NCBI GenBank assembly: GCA_963836195.1
Contig: CAWIIX010000018.1
Location: 62,001-126,000 of the forward strand
Length of the DNA stretch: 64,000 bases
DNA from: Trebonia sp963836195
GTDB lineage: Bacteria > Actinomycetota > Actinomycetes > Streptosporangiales > Streptosporangiaceae
Direction of reading: 5' to 3'
A program made the position numbers and the translations under genes. Below are positions 7,466-16,691 of the stretch, piece after piece; within the stretch, counting starts at the first letter, position 1, and every line of letters begins with the position of its first letter. Under the pieces are notes generated by a model. The model worked only from the letters and a program-made list of their open reading frames with translations, was not told where the DNA came from and did no database searches.

Positions 7466-9346
7466 TCATTCCTCGAAGCGCCCGCCCAGGTACCGGGCCA
7501 GGAACCGCTCGGCCGCGGCGTAGAACTTGATCCGGTTCTCCGGCTTGGCGAAGCCGTGCCCCTCGTCCGGGAAGAGCATGTACTCGTAGTCGATCCCGGC
7601 GTCCTTCAGGGCGGCGACGATCTGCTCGGACTCGGCCTGCTTGACCCGGGGGTCGTTGGCCCCCTGCGCGATCAGCAGCGGGATGCGGATGTCGCGCGCC
7701 CGCGACAGCGGCGACCGCGACCACAGGAACTCCTCGTCGGTCTCGGGGTTGCCGACCCGCCGGTAGAGCTGCGCGATCATCGGCGCCCAGTAGGGCGGGA
7801 TCGTCTCAAGCAGCGTCTTCAGGTTCGACGGCCCGACGATGTCCACCGCGCAGCGGAACACATCGGGCGTGAACGCCGCCCCCACCAGTGCCGCGTAGCC
7901 GCCGTAAGATCCCCCGTAAATCGCCACCCGGTCCGGGTCCGCCCATCCCCGGCCGACGATGTGCGACACCGCGTCGATCAGGTCGTCGTGCATCTTGCCG
8001 CCCCACTCGCGGTCCCCGGCGGCCACGAACGCCTTGCCGTAGCCGGTCGAGCCCCGGTAGTTGACCTGGACGCACAGGTAGCCGCGGTTGGCGAACCACT
8101 GCGCCTCCGGGTTGTACCCCCAGGCGTCGCGCACCTGCGGCCCGCCGTGCACGTTGAGCACGGCCGGCAGCGACGCCCGGTCGACGCCGGGCGGGAACGT
8201 CAGGTACCCGTGGATGACGAGCCCGTCCCGCGCCGCGTAGGAGAACGGCTCCATCGCCGCCAGCCGAAAGTCCGCCAGCTCCGGCCGGGCCACGAACAGC
8301 GGCCGCCCGGTCCGGCTCGCGCGGTCGTACATGTAGTACGCGACCGACCCCGCGTCGACGTTGTACGCGACCAGCCAGGTCTCGTCGGCGTCGTCGCGCC
8401 CGGAGAAGCTCGGATCGCCCGGGTGAAGCGCCCGCACCGCCTTCAGGTCGTCCGCCACGGACGGGTCGAGCACCAGGTACTCCATCCGGTCCTTGAGGAA
8501 CATCACGATCTGCGGGTCGCGGGTGTCCGGGTGCAGCAGCACCCCGGCGATGTCGACCTCGGGGTCGGACGCGAGCACCGTCTCGGCCCCCGTCGCCAGG
8601 TCGACCTTGGTCAGCCGGGCCGTGTCGGAGCCGGCCGCGCTGGTCATCAGCACCGACCGCCCGTCACCGCTGAACGAGACCACGTCGGTCGATATCGCGT
8701 CCTCGGCCGGGATCGTCACCAGCGTCCGCCAGGCCGCGTCAGAGCCACCGGAGTCACGCACCAGCACGTCGAACGACCCGTCCGGCAGCGGCGCGATCGC
8801 GCACCGCACCACCAGGTCCTCGTCCGCCAGCCAGCCCGCGTAGCCCGGGTTCTCGATCTCCTTGACCAGCTCGCCGGTGACCAGGTCGAGCCGGTACACG
8901 TCGTGCAGTTGCGGGTTGTCGGCGTTGATGCCGACCAGCACCTCGGTCGGCCGCCGCTTCGACGTCCCGATGATCGTGGCGTGGATCTTGTCGAACGGGG
9001 TCAGGTCCCGCCGTTCGAGCGAGTCGACCGCCACGTCGTACAGCCGCCAGTTCTCGTCGCCGCCCGCGTCCTGCACGTACAGCAGGTGGCGGCCGTCCCG
9101 CGCCCAGCTGAAGGTGCGGATCCCGCGATCGGTGTCGGCCGTGACCACCCGCGCCGCCGCCCAGTCGACGCCCCAGCCGTCGACCCCGGTGTCCGGGTCC
9201 GCCCGGCCGAGGATCGGCGCGACCCACACGTTCAGCACGCCGTCCTTGGGCGCGATCCAGGCCAGCGACCTGCCATCAGGGGAGATGCGCGGCTGGATCC
9301 GCTCCGGATTGCCGAAAAGCACGCTGCGAGGGATGAGATCAACCAT
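7466..9346 (-). CDS. S9 family prolyl oligopeptidase-like serine peptidase
   Basis: 626 aa. The N-terminal 370 residues have repeated strand motifs (SPDGRSLAW, SWARDGRHLLY, SFSGDGRSVL) of a beta-propeller. The C-terminal alpha/beta hydrolase carries the Ser-Asp-His triad: Ser480 in YGGSYGGY, Asp565 in GANDPRV, His597 in DEGHGF. No signal peptide is seen, so a cytoplasmic oligopeptide or acyl-peptide hydrolase is likely. It is divergent from glnE with a 159-nt gap. Confidence 0.9.
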   Translation of the reverse strand: MVDLIPRSVLFGNPERIQPRISPDGRSLAWIAPKDGVLNVWVAPILGRADPDTGVDGWGVDWAAARVVTADTDRGIRTFSWARDGRHLLYVQDAGGDENWRLYDVAVDSLERRDLTPFDKIHATIIGTSKRRPTEVLVGINADNPQLHDVYRLDLVTGELVKEIENPGYAGWLADEDLVVRCAIAPLPDGSFDVLVRDSGGSDAAWRTLVTIPAEDAISTDVVSFSGDGRSVLMTSAAGSDTARLTKVDLATGAETVLASDPEVDIAGVLLHPDTRDPQIVMFLKDRMEYLVLDPSVADDLKAVRALHPGDPSFSGRDDADETWLVAYNVDAGSVAYYMYDRASRTGRPLFVARPELADFRLAAMEPFSYAARDGLVIHGYLTFPPGVDRASLPAVLNVHGGPQVRDAWGYNPEAQWFANRGYLCVQVNYRGSTGYGKAFVAAGDREWGGKMHDDLIDAVSHIVGRGWADPDRVAIYGGSYGGYAALVGAAFTPDVFRCAVDIVGPSNLKTLLETIPPYWAPMIAQLYRRVGNPETDEEFLWSRSPLSRARDIRIPLLIAQGANDPRVKQAESEQIVAALKDAGIDYEYMLFPDEGHGFAKPENRIKFYAAAERFLARYLGGRFEE

Positions 9347-9505
9347 GAAACATGCCTATCACACGCTGCGACCTGTCACACCGGGCAATCCCGGGCACTG
9401 TCGGGCAGTACCGCGCAGTCCGGTGCAGCCGCCGTCACGGGAAGGAAGTCGCACGTTACAGACGTATTTCCCGGCAGGCCAAGCGCGCGGTATACGCTCG
9501 TTACC

Positions 9506-12500
9506 GTGAGCGGCGCGCGTACGTCCCTGTCCGGCTGGCTGGCCAGGATGGGCTTCGCCGACGTTCCGAGGGCGGAACGCGAGCTCGCCGCCCTCGGCCT
9601 GGTCGGCGACGACCACCCGCTGCTGGCCGCGCTCGCCCAGGCGCCCGACCCCGACCTCGCCCTGGCCGGCCTGGCGCAGGTCGCCGAGCGGGACAAGAGC
9701 CTGATCGGCGACCTGGCCCAGGACCCGGCGTTCCGCGCCAGGCTGATTGCCGTCCTCGGGGTCAGCAAGGCCCTGGCCGATCACCTGGCCCGCCACCCAG
9801 CCGACAGCGCCGTCCTGCGAGGCCGCGACGCCGACCGCCGTCCCGGGCCGGGCCAGGTCAGGGCCGAGCTGCTGCGCGCGGTCGGCGCCGACCCGGATGA
9901 CCGGGCGCCGACGGCGGCAATCGGCGAGGCCGCGACCGACCCGGCCGGCCTGCTCGCCGCCGCCTACCGCCGCGGCGTCCTGCAGCTGGCCGGCCGCGAC
10001 CTGACCGGCGTCATCACGATCGACCAGGCCGCGGCCGAGCTGGCCGATCTCGCCGACGCCGTCCTCGACTCGGCCCTGGCGGTGGCCCGGGCCGAGCTCG
10101 CGGCCGAGCACCCGGCCGACGCCGCCGCGGCGTCCGCCGCCCGGCTGGCGATCGTGGCGATGGGCAAGTGCGGCGCCCGCGAGCTCAACTACGCCAGCGA
10201 CGTCGACGTGATCTTCGTGGCCGAGCTGGCCGAGCTGGCCGAGCCGGCCCAGCTGGCCCAGCCGGCCGAGCCCGCCGACGAGCAGACCTCGGAGGAGGCC
10301 GCGCTCGCCGCCGCCACCCGGCTGGCGGCCGGCCTGATCCGGGTCTGCGAGCGCACCACCCCCGAGGGCGCCATCTTCCCGGTCGACCCGAACCTCCGCC
10401 CCGAGGGCCGCCAGGGCCCGCTCGTCCGCACCCTCGGCAGCCACCTCGCCTACTACGACCGGTGGGCGAAGACGTGGGAGTTCCAGGCGCTGCTGAAGGC
10501 CCGGCCGGCGGCCGGCGACCGCGACCTCGGCCGCCGCTACGCGACCGCCGTCGCCCCGCTGGTGTGGCACGCGTCGCAGCGCGAGAACTTCGTCGAGGAC
10601 GTCCAGGCCATGCGTCGGCGGGTGGTGGCGACGCTGCCCAAGAACATGGCCGGGCGCGAGCTCAAGCTCGGCCCGGGCGGGCTGCGCGACATCGAGTTCG
10701 CCGTCCAGCTCCTGCAGCTCGTGCACGGCAGCGCCGACGACCGGCTCCGCGTCCCGGCCACCCTGCCCGCCCTGGCGGCGCTGGCCGACGGCGGCTACGT
10801 CGGCCGCGCCGACGCCGACGACCTCGCGCAGGCGTACCGGTTCCTGCGCCAGACCGAGCACCTGCTCCAGCTCTACCAGCTGCGCCGCACGCACACGCTG
10901 CCGACCGACCCGGCCGTGCTCCGCCGTCTCGGCCGCGCGATGCGAAAGTCAAATTCAGCCAACCCAGTTTTCCCGAACGGACCGTTGGTTCCCCCCAACC
11001 CCGCCCCGTCGCCCCTGGTCCGTCCGCAACCCGGAGTCGGGGTGTCCCCCGGCCCAGCGCAGCCCGCCCCCGGCCGCGGCCGGCCGCTCGGCCCGCGGGT
11101 GTCGCCCGCGGCCGCCGCCGAAGCCCCGGAGGAGGCGTTCACCCAGGCCTGGACCAGGCACGCCCAGCAGGTCCGACGTCTGCACGAGAAGCTGTTCTAC
11201 CGGCCGCTGCTCGACGCGGTGGCCAAGCTCCCGTCCGGCGCGGCCCGGCTCACCCCGGACGCGGCCCGGGCCCGGCTGGAGGCCCTCGGCTACCGCGACC
11301 CGGCCGGCGCGCTGCGGCACATCGAGGCGCTGACCTCGGGGCTGCGCCGCCGGGCGGCGATCCAGCGGACGCTGCTGCCGGTGCTGCTCGGCTGGTTCGC
11401 CGACGCGGCCGAACCGGACGCCGGCCTGCTCGCGTTCCGCCAGGTGAGCGAGGCCCTAGGCGAAACCCCGTGGTTCCTGCGGCTGCTCAGGGACGAGACC
11501 AAGGCGGCCGAGCGGATCGCCACCGTCCTCGCCTCGAGCCGGTACGCGACCGGCCTGCTGCTGCGCGCCCCGGAAGCGGTCGCGATCTTCGCCGACGACG
11601 CCGAGCTGGTCCCCAAGACCGCCGACGCCCTCCGAGCCGAGATGATGGCCGCCGCCCGGCGCCACGCCGCCACCCTGGTCCCCCCCAAAGCCCCCACCCC
11701 CAACCCCGCCAACACCTCCAGCACCAACACCGACGCCGAGCAGGCCGCCGTCGCCATCCGCTCGCTGCGCCGCCGCGAGCTGCTGCGGGTCGCGGCGGCG
11801 GACGTGCTCGGCCTGATCGGGCTGGCGGAGACGGCCGAGGCGCTCACCGCGATCACGACCGCGACGCTGGACGCCGTCCTCGCGGTGGCGATCGCGAAGA
11901 TCGAGATGGAACTGCGCGCCCCGCTGCCGAGCAGATTCGCGGTGATCGCGATGGGCCGCTACGGCGGCCATGAGTCCGGCTTCGGCAGCGACGCCGACGT
12001 CATCTTCGTCTATGACCCGCTGCCGGGCCTTGACGCCGCAGGCGAGCGGGAGGCGGGGGACGCGGCGCAGGCGGTCGGCACCGAGCTGCGCCGCCTGCTC
12101 GCGCTCCCCGCGCCCGACCCGCCGCTGCTGGTCGACGCGGACCTCCGCCCCGAGGGCAGGCAGGGGCCGCTGGTCCGCAGCCTGGCCGCGTGCCGGGCGT
12201 ACTACGAGCGACGGGCCGCGCCGTGGGAGTTCCAGGCCCTGCTGCGGGCCAAGTTCGCGGTCGGCAGCCCGGAGCTCGGCGCGGAGTTCATCGCGCTCGC
12301 CGACCGGTTCAGGTACCCGCCCGGCGGCCTCCGCGGCCCCGCCGTGCGCGAGATCCGCCGGATCAAGGCGCGGATCGAGGCCGAGCGGATCCCGCGCGGC
12401 ACCGACCGGGCGCTGCACCTGAAGCTAGGCCCGGGCGGCCTGTCCGACGTGGAGTGGACGGTGCAGCTGCTCCAGCTCGAGCACGGCCACGCCGTCGACG

Positions 12501-12868
12501 GGCTGCGCACCACCCGCACCCTCGCCGCGCTCGACGCGGCGGTGCAGGCCGGCCTGGTCACGGCTCCCGATGCGGCCGCGCTGAGCGCCGCCTGGCGGTT
12601 CGGCTCCCGCGTGAGGAACGCGATCATGCTCGTCCGCGGCCGCCCGGGCGACGCCTTCCCGGCCAAGCACGACGAGCTCACGGCGGTCGCCCGGCTGCTC
12701 GGCTACAAGCCGTCGTCGGGCGGATCAGCAGGCGCGGCCGACGCCGCCGCCCGCTCCTCCAACTCCGCCGTCGCCTGGAACGACACCCCCGCCCAGGCCC
12801 TCGAAGAGGACTACCGCCGCACCGCCCGCCGCGCCCGCAAGGTCATGGACCGCCTCTTCTACGGCTGA
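9506..12868 (+). CDS. glnE: Bifunctional glutamine synthetase adenylyltransferase/deadenylase
   Basis: 1120 aa from GTG 9506 (VSGARTSLSGWL..), where homology begins; the same frame stays open far upstream only as antisense of the peptidase gene. TATACG ends about 10 nt before the GTG, compatible with a leaderless transcript. Two nucleotidyltransferase halves are visible: GKCGARELNYASDVDVIF near residue 220 (deadenylylation) and GRYGGHESGFGSDADVIF near 815 (adenylylation). The target is the conserved Tyr of GlnA1. The protein is about 100 aa longer than usual through three inserts: an Ala/Glu/Leu repeat near 240, a Pro/Gly-rich insert at about 480-545 that overlaps repeat family A, and a Pro/Thr insert near 730. 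Confidence 0.92.
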   Translation: MSGARTSLSGWLARMGFADVPRAERELAALGLVGDDHPLLAALAQAPDPDLALAGLAQVAERDKSLIGDLAQDPAFRARLIAVLGVSKALADHLARHPADSAVLRGRDADRRPGPGQVRAELLRAVGADPDDRAPTAAIGEAATDPAGLLAAAYRRGVLQLAGRDLTGVITIDQAAAELADLADAVLDSALAVARAELAAEHPADAAAASAARLAIVAMGKCGARELNYASDVDVIFVAELAELAEPAQLAQPAEPADEQTSEEAALAAATRLAAGLIRVCERTTPEGAIFPVDPNLRPEGRQGPLVRTLGSHLAYYDRWAKTWEFQALLKARPAAGDRDLGRRYATAVAPLVWHASQRENFVEDVQAMRRRVVATLPKNMAGRELKLGPGGLRDIEFAVQLLQLVHGSADDRLRVPATLPALAALADGGYVGRADADDLAQAYRFLRQTEHLLQLYQLRRTHTLPTDPAVLRRLGRAMRKSNSANPVFPNGPLVPPNPAPSPLVRPQPGVGVSPGPAQPAPGRGRPLGPRVSPAAAAEAPEEAFTQAWTRHAQQVRRLHEKLFYRPLLDAVAKLPSGAARLTPDAARARLEALGYRDPAGALRHIEALTSGLRRRAAIQRTLLPVLLGWFADAAEPDAGLLAFRQVSEALGETPWFLRLLRDETKAAERIATVLASSRYATGLLLRAPEAVAIFADDAELVPKTADALRAEMMAAARRHAATLVPPKAPTPNPANTSSTNTDAEQAAVAIRSLRRRELLRVAAADVLGLIGLAETAEALTAITTATLDAVLAVAIAKIEMELRAPLPSRFAVIAMGRYGGHESGFGSDADVIFVYDPLPGLDAAGEREAGDAAQAVGTELRRLLALPAPDPPLLVDADLRPEGRQGPLVRSLAACRAYYERRAAPWEFQALLRAKFAVGSPELGAEFIALADRFRYPPGGLRGPAVREIRRIKARIEAERIPRGTDRALHLKLGPGGLSDVEWTVQLLQLEHGHAVDGLRTTRTLAALDAAVQAGLVTAPDAAALSAAWRFGSRVRNAIMLVRGRPGDAFPAKHDELTAVARLLGYKPSSGGSAGAADAAARSSNSAVAWNDTPAQALEEDYRRTARRARKVMDRLFYG
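10941..11020 (+). repeat. Dispersed repeat family A, copy 2, inside glnE
   Basis: GCGAAAGTCAAATTCAGCC followed by CCCGAACGGACCGTTGG and a C-rich tail, the family A order. It adds the residues KSNSANPVFPNGPLVPPN to GlnE where homologues pass directly from LGRAM to the linker and then RRLHEKLFYRPLL. The reading frame is kept through the insert. Confidence 0.65.
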
Positions 12869-13471
12869 CCGCCCCCTGCTCCTCCGCGCCCCCGCCTCAC
12901 CCCAGCCCCCCACGCCGCCACGCACCACGCCGCCCCCGCCCCGCCCGCGTCACCACGCCGCCCCCGCCTCCCCCGCGCACCCGGCCACGCCACACGCCAC
13001 CAGGCCGCCCCCCGCCCCGCCCGCGCACCCGGCCACGCCACCACGCCACCGCCCCGCCCCCGCCCCGCCCGCGTCACCACGCCGCCCCCGCCCCGCCCGC
13101 GCACCCGGCCGCGTCACCACGCCACGACGCCGCCCCCGCCCCGCCCGCGCCCGGCCACACCAGTTGGCCCCACGTCCCAACCCCGCCAGCCCACACCCCA
13201 CCCGTCCCACGAGCCACTCTGGCTGCGACCGGCCGGCGTCAGGGCGTCAGCGTGTGCCGTTCGGGTCGCGGGGCGCCCCCAACGGAACACAATGACGTTC
13301 AACTCTCCAGACGGGCGCCCCAAATGGAACACAATAACGGCTGTCACCGTCCAGAAGCCGCAGACTCAGCAACTCAACGACGATAACAGCAAGAAGCGCA
13401 ACGCTGTCGATGAGTACGAGCCCAACCCGCGGGGCGCTCGGCCGGCCTGGGTATCGCTGTAGCCTGCTTGG
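12869..13471 (+). repeat. 603-nt gap: C-rich low-complexity DNA and dispersed repeats
   Basis: 12880-13165 is made of degenerate tandem units of CCCGCCCCGCCCGCG plus CACCACGCC/CACCCGGCCACG. 13248-13345 has two degenerate copies of GGGGCGCCCCnAAnGGAACACAATrACG. Family B (GATAACAGCAAGAAGC) is at 13382. No gene is supported; the long frames here have low-complexity translations only. Confidence 0.6.
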
Positions 13472-13861
13472 GTGGCGGATGGTGCTGGCGTGGGGAACGT
13501 TCTGATCAAGCGGGGCGTCGACTACGGGCCGGGCAAGCTGGCGGATGTCTATCGGCCGAGGCAGGCCGGGCCGGCGCCGCTGGCCGGGCGCGCCGCCTCG
13601 CTGGATTTCACCCGCAGTCTGACCCGCGAGCGGCCAACTGAGCCGGCGACGGACGCCCACGGCACGTTCGTGCCCGCCGAGCCCGACACCGACCACGCCG
13701 GCATCGTCATGACCGAGTGGGACGCGGCCAGGCGGCGCTGCCGTCCCACCACCGAGGCGCACGCCGTCACCGCCGGCCGGCTGTCCGCCCGGACGATCGC
13801 CGACGCCGCCCGGACGATCGGCTACGCCGCCCGGACCGGTGCCCCCGGCGCCGGCCGATGA
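13472..13861 (+). CDS. Hypothetical protein, possible alpha/beta-hydrolase fragment
   Basis: 129 aa from GTG 13472; TAGCCT lies 6 nt upstream as a possible -10 of a leaderless transcript. The N-terminus (IKRGVDYGPGKLADVYRPR..GPAPL) resembles the start of actinobacterial alpha/beta hydrolases, but no nucleophile elbow or oxyanion motif follows. The remainder (AGIVMTEWDAARRRC..LSARTIADAAR) is not recognised. It is probably a degraded or rearranged gene. Its stop overlaps the next start (ATGA), so it could be translationally coupled to the GNAT gene. Confidence 0.45.
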   Translation: MADGAGVGNVLIKRGVDYGPGKLADVYRPRQAGPAPLAGRAASLDFTRSLTRERPTEPATDAHGTFVPAEPDTDHAGIVMTEWDAARRRCRPTTEAHAVTAGRLSARTIADAARTIGYAARTGAPGAGR

Positions 13862-15579
13862 GCATCCCGTCGTGGTCCGCGCCCGGTGTGACGCTGGACC
13901 TGCGCGACGGCCGCCAGGCCGGGGCGCGGGAGACGGACCTGGTCACGCTCCATGACGAGGTGGCCGGCGACGACCCGGACTTCCCGCGCCGGCTCGGCGT
14001 CTGGCGTCGCCAGCCCGGTTTCGCGCTGGCGGAAGCGAGCCACGGCGGCTATCTCGTCGGCTACGCGTGCGGGATGCCGCTGCGTTCCTCCACCGATTGG
14101 TGGCGGGACCTGACCGCCCCGCTGCCGGCCGCCACCACCGACGAGCATCCCGGCCGCACCTTCGCGCTGACGGAGCTCGTGGTCCGCAGCTCCTGGCGTC
14201 GTCAGGGCATCGCCGGCGAGCTCCTTGAGCTCATCCTGGATGGCCGCGCCGAAGAACGCGCCGCGGTCAAGCTCCCGCCGAGCGCCGCCGCCGCCCAAGC
14301 GGCCTTCAGGAACTGGGGCTGGACCAAGGTGGGCCGCGCACGCGGCCGCGCCGCGACGGTCTCCGACATCCTGACTCGCCCGCTCTGACCCGCCCGGACT
14401 CGCCCGCGGAAGGGTGCCTTGCCCGCCGTACGTGAGTATCGCCTCACCGTCGTCGGCGAAATCGACCTGGCCGGCCGCCCACAACGAACGAGTACCGGAC
14501 ATCGAGCTCAGGTAGAGCACCGCGGGTTGCTCGCCCTCGCCGCGCGGGACCCGCACCCGGGTCCAGCGGCCGCCTGCGTAGTGGTCGAACCATTCGATGG
14601 CGCTATCGCCGACGCCGCTCACGGTGGCCAACCAGATTCCGCCGTGGCCGTCGGAGGCGACTGGCGCGGAGGCGCTGCCCGCGTACGGGAACGCGACCCG
14701 GGACCAGGCCTTGCCGTTCCAGCGCAGGATGATCGTGGCCGGCCGGTTCCCGCTGGCGCCATCCGACGTCGAGATGTCAGCCCAGACGTCGGCTGGCCCC
14801 GCGTCCGCGAGGCCGCTGACGGTCGCCCAGAGCAGGTCACTCGGGGGGACGCCAAGATCGGGCAGCGGGGTGGCGTGCCAGCGGCGCCCGTTCCAGTGCT
14901 CGATGCCAAGGCCGGCCATGCCGTCGCCGCCACCGCCGACCCACACGTCGTCGGCGGACCGGGCAGCGGTCGCCGTGCCGTTGAAGGGGAACGACCCGTG
15001 CGTCCAGGTTCTGCCGTTGAAGTGCGCCACGTAACCGGGCGGCCCGGACCGGGACGGTTCGCCGAACGCCCAGAGCTGGGCCGGGGAGGGGGCGACGGCT
15101 GCGTGGATCGCCGCGTCGAGCCGGACCGGGGCGGCCCATCCGTTCCCAGTCAGGTGCAGGGCGTCGGTGGAGGCGACCGCGCCGGCGCCGCGGGCGGCGA
15201 GCACCCAGGCGTTCGTGCCCGAGGTGGCCGCCACCGCCGCGACACCCTGGTCGAGCGGGCTGTCGATGTACGCCGCGGGAGGCGTCACCACCCGCCAGGC
15301 CCGGCCGTCCCAGTGCCGCACGACCACGGTGCCGTTGCCGGCGTCACCGTTGCCGCACGTCGCGGGGTCGGCGCATTCATCCCCGGCCAGCCAGGCATCC
15401 TGCCGACCGCCCGCCCACAGCCCGCCGACCGTCACTCCCGCCAGCACCTGCGAGATCCGCCAGCCAGCCGGGCCGGCCTGCTCTGCGGCGGTCATCAGGG
15501 GCGCCGCCGCCGCGGGCACCGAGCCGGCCACCGCCGTGCAGACCGCGAGCGGGACAACCCATCGAGCGAGCCGCCGCAC
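13822..15579 (-). CDS. Secreted beta-propeller (kelch/WD-like) protein
   Basis: GTG 15579 opens a Sec signal peptide (RRLARWVVPLAVCTAVAGSVPAAAA). Repeats of the type HWDGRAWRVVTPP, HFNGRTWTHGSFP, HWNGRRWHATPLP, RWNGKAWSRVAFP recur every 45-60 residues, indicating a propeller that acts outside the membrane; no catalytic site is evident. The recognisable protein ends near 14420 (DDGEAILTYGG). The frame then stays open to 13822 antisense to the GNAT gene, with low-complexity content. The natural stop was probably lost by an indel near 14400-14430, and the last 190-200 residues should be distrusted. Confidence 0.65.
   Translation of the reverse strand: MRRLARWVVPLAVCTAVAGSVPAAAAPLMTAAEQAGPAGWRISQVLAGVTVGGLWAGGRQDAWLAGDECADPATCGNGDAGNGTVVVRHWDGRAWRVVTPPAAYIDSPLDQGVAAVAATSGTNAWVLAARGAGAVASTDALHLTGNGWAAPVRLDAAIHAAVAPSPAQLWAFGEPSRSGPPGYVAHFNGRTWTHGSFPFNGTATAARSADDVWVGGGGDGMAGLGIEHWNGRRWHATPLPDLGVPPSDLLWATVSGLADAGPADVWADISTSDGASGNRPATIILRWNGKAWSRVAFPYAGSASAPVASDGHGGIWLATVSGVGDSAIEWFDHYAGGRWTRVRVPRGEGEQPAVLYLSSMSGTRSLWAAGQVDFADDGEAILTYGGQGTLPRASPGGSERASQDVGDRRGAAACAAHLGPAPVPEGRLGGGGARRELDRGAFFGAAIQDELKELAGDALTTPGAADHELRQREGAAGMLVGGGGRQRGGQVPPPIGGGTQRHPARVADEIAAVARFRQRETGLATPDAEPAREVRVVAGHLVMERDQVRLPRPGLAAVAQVQRHTGRGPRRDAHRPAPGAPVRAA
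13858..14388 (+). CDS. GNAT family N-acetyltransferase
   Basis: 176 aa. The acetyl-CoA binding motif A is visible as LTELVVRSSWRRQGIAGELLE (central Arg-x-x-Gly-x-Gly/Ala type), and AAAQAAFRNWGWTKVGRARG fits motif B. The substrate is unknown. ATG 13858 overlaps the previous stop by 4 nt. The minus-strand frame of the beta-propeller gene runs antisense through all of it, which is treated as read-through. Confidence 0.75.
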   Translation: MSIPSWSAPGVTLDLRDGRQAGARETDLVTLHDEVAGDDPDFPRRLGVWRRQPGFALAEASHGGYLVGYACGMPLRSSTDWWRDLTAPLPAATTDEHPGRTFALTELVVRSSWRRQGIAGELLELILDGRAEERAAVKLPPSAAAAQAAFRNWGWTKVGRARGRAATVSDILTRPL

Positions 15580-15735
15580 CGCCGATCAGCCCGCCGATTC
15601 GCAGGTACGCTCGCCCATAGCGGACACCATATTGGGTATGCGGATCAACCATGGCGGGTTACCGCATAAACCGTCGAGGTCGCACATCGGCCGCTGAAGG
15701 CGTCGGCGGCGGCCGGCTTTGACGGCGCAAGGCGG

Positions 15736-16605
15736 TCAGGCGCGGCCGTTGGCGCGCAGCACGCGCAGGGCGTCGACGGTGAGGAAGCCGCGCCAGTCCG
15801 CCTCGGCCGCGGGCGACCAGGACGGCCAGTTGAACATCCAGCCGCCGTCCGCCCGCTGGGACGCGGCCAGGTGATCCAGGTGCGCGTCGATCGTGGCGTC
15901 GGAGAACAGCGCCCGGGCGAGCGACGACGGCAACGGCGCGAAGGCGAGCGGCGAGTGGGCCTCGCCCTCGGCCCCGGGGTCGAGGGCGACGAGCCCGCAC
16001 GAGGTCAGCAGCGGCCCGACCCGCGCGAACGCCGCCGTTGCGCGCGAGCGGTCCGGCACCTGCTGCAGGAACGCGAGCACCCCGAACATCTCGTATCCGC
16101 TGGCCGAGGCGAGCGCATCGATCCGTGACCACATCACCTCGGTCGCGCGGTCGAGCCACGGGTGCGCGAACCCGCGCGCGTGCAGGACGCCGCAGATCTG
16201 GCCGGTCTGGATGAGCGAGGCCGGATGCCCGTCTTCCGGCACCCACCAGGGCGCGTGCGGCCCCTCGGTCACGGACGGCTCGACGAACGCGGCCCCGCCC
16301 TCGGCCGGGGCGACGGCCGCCAGCCAGTCGACCGCGTCGCGGACCAGTCGCGAGTCCCACTCGTCGGCCAGGTCCATCATCCGCAGGGCCATCTCGACGG
16401 CGGCGGGCTGGCTCGCGGCCGCCCGGCAGTCCGGCTCGAGCGCGTACCCGAAGCCGCCGTCGGAGTTCCGGTAGGCCGCCACCGCGTCCCGCACCGCCCC
16501 GGCCGTCCCGTCGGAGAACAGCCGCTGGAACATCCGCCGGTCGAGCAGTCGCGCGTGCCCGGCCATGAAGGCGGCCGCGGCGTCGAAGTCTGGGGTCTTT
16601 TTCAT
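15736..16605 (-). CDS. Alpha/alpha-toroid (prenyltransferase/squalene-cyclase-like) protein
   Basis: 289 aa from ATG 16605 (MKKTPDFDAAAAF); the frame is open further upstream but there it is antisense to the AraC-type gene. QW-like motifs SDGGFGYALEP and ASQRADGGWMFNW plus repeated helical pairs indicate the (alpha/alpha)6 barrel of terpene cyclases and prenyltransferases. No DxDD or DDxD signature is seen, so catalytic activity is doubtful. Homologues are usually called hypothetical in actinomycetes. It is divergent from the AraC-type regulator with an 86-nt shared promoter region. Confidence 0.7.
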   Translation of the reverse strand: MKKTPDFDAAAAFMAGHARLLDRRMFQRLFSDGTAGAVRDAVAAYRNSDGGFGYALEPDCRAAASQPAAVEMALRMMDLADEWDSRLVRDAVDWLAAVAPAEGGAAFVEPSVTEGPHAPWWVPEDGHPASLIQTGQICGVLHARGFAHPWLDRATEVMWSRIDALASASGYEMFGVLAFLQQVPDRSRATAAFARVGPLLTSCGLVALDPGAEGEAHSPLAFAPLPSSLARALFSDATIDAHLDHLAASQRADGGWMFNWPSWSPAAEADWRGFLTVDALRVLRANGRA

Positions 16606-16691
16606 GAGGCCAATCCCATCACCAGGCCGCGCCGCAGTCTTGAACAAAACGGCCATCGGCGCGGTCGCGGGTGGCGTGGCATCCTGGTGGC

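Noticed and set aside
7406..9505. Upstream extension of the glnE frame (about 700 codons)
   Set aside because: It is antisense to the S9 peptidase gene, Arg/Val-rich, and lacks similarity to GlnE; homology begins at GTG 9506.
12880..13210. Arg/Gly/Pro-rich frames on both strands
   Set aside because: They are translations of C-rich tandem DNA and have no ribosome site or conserved content.
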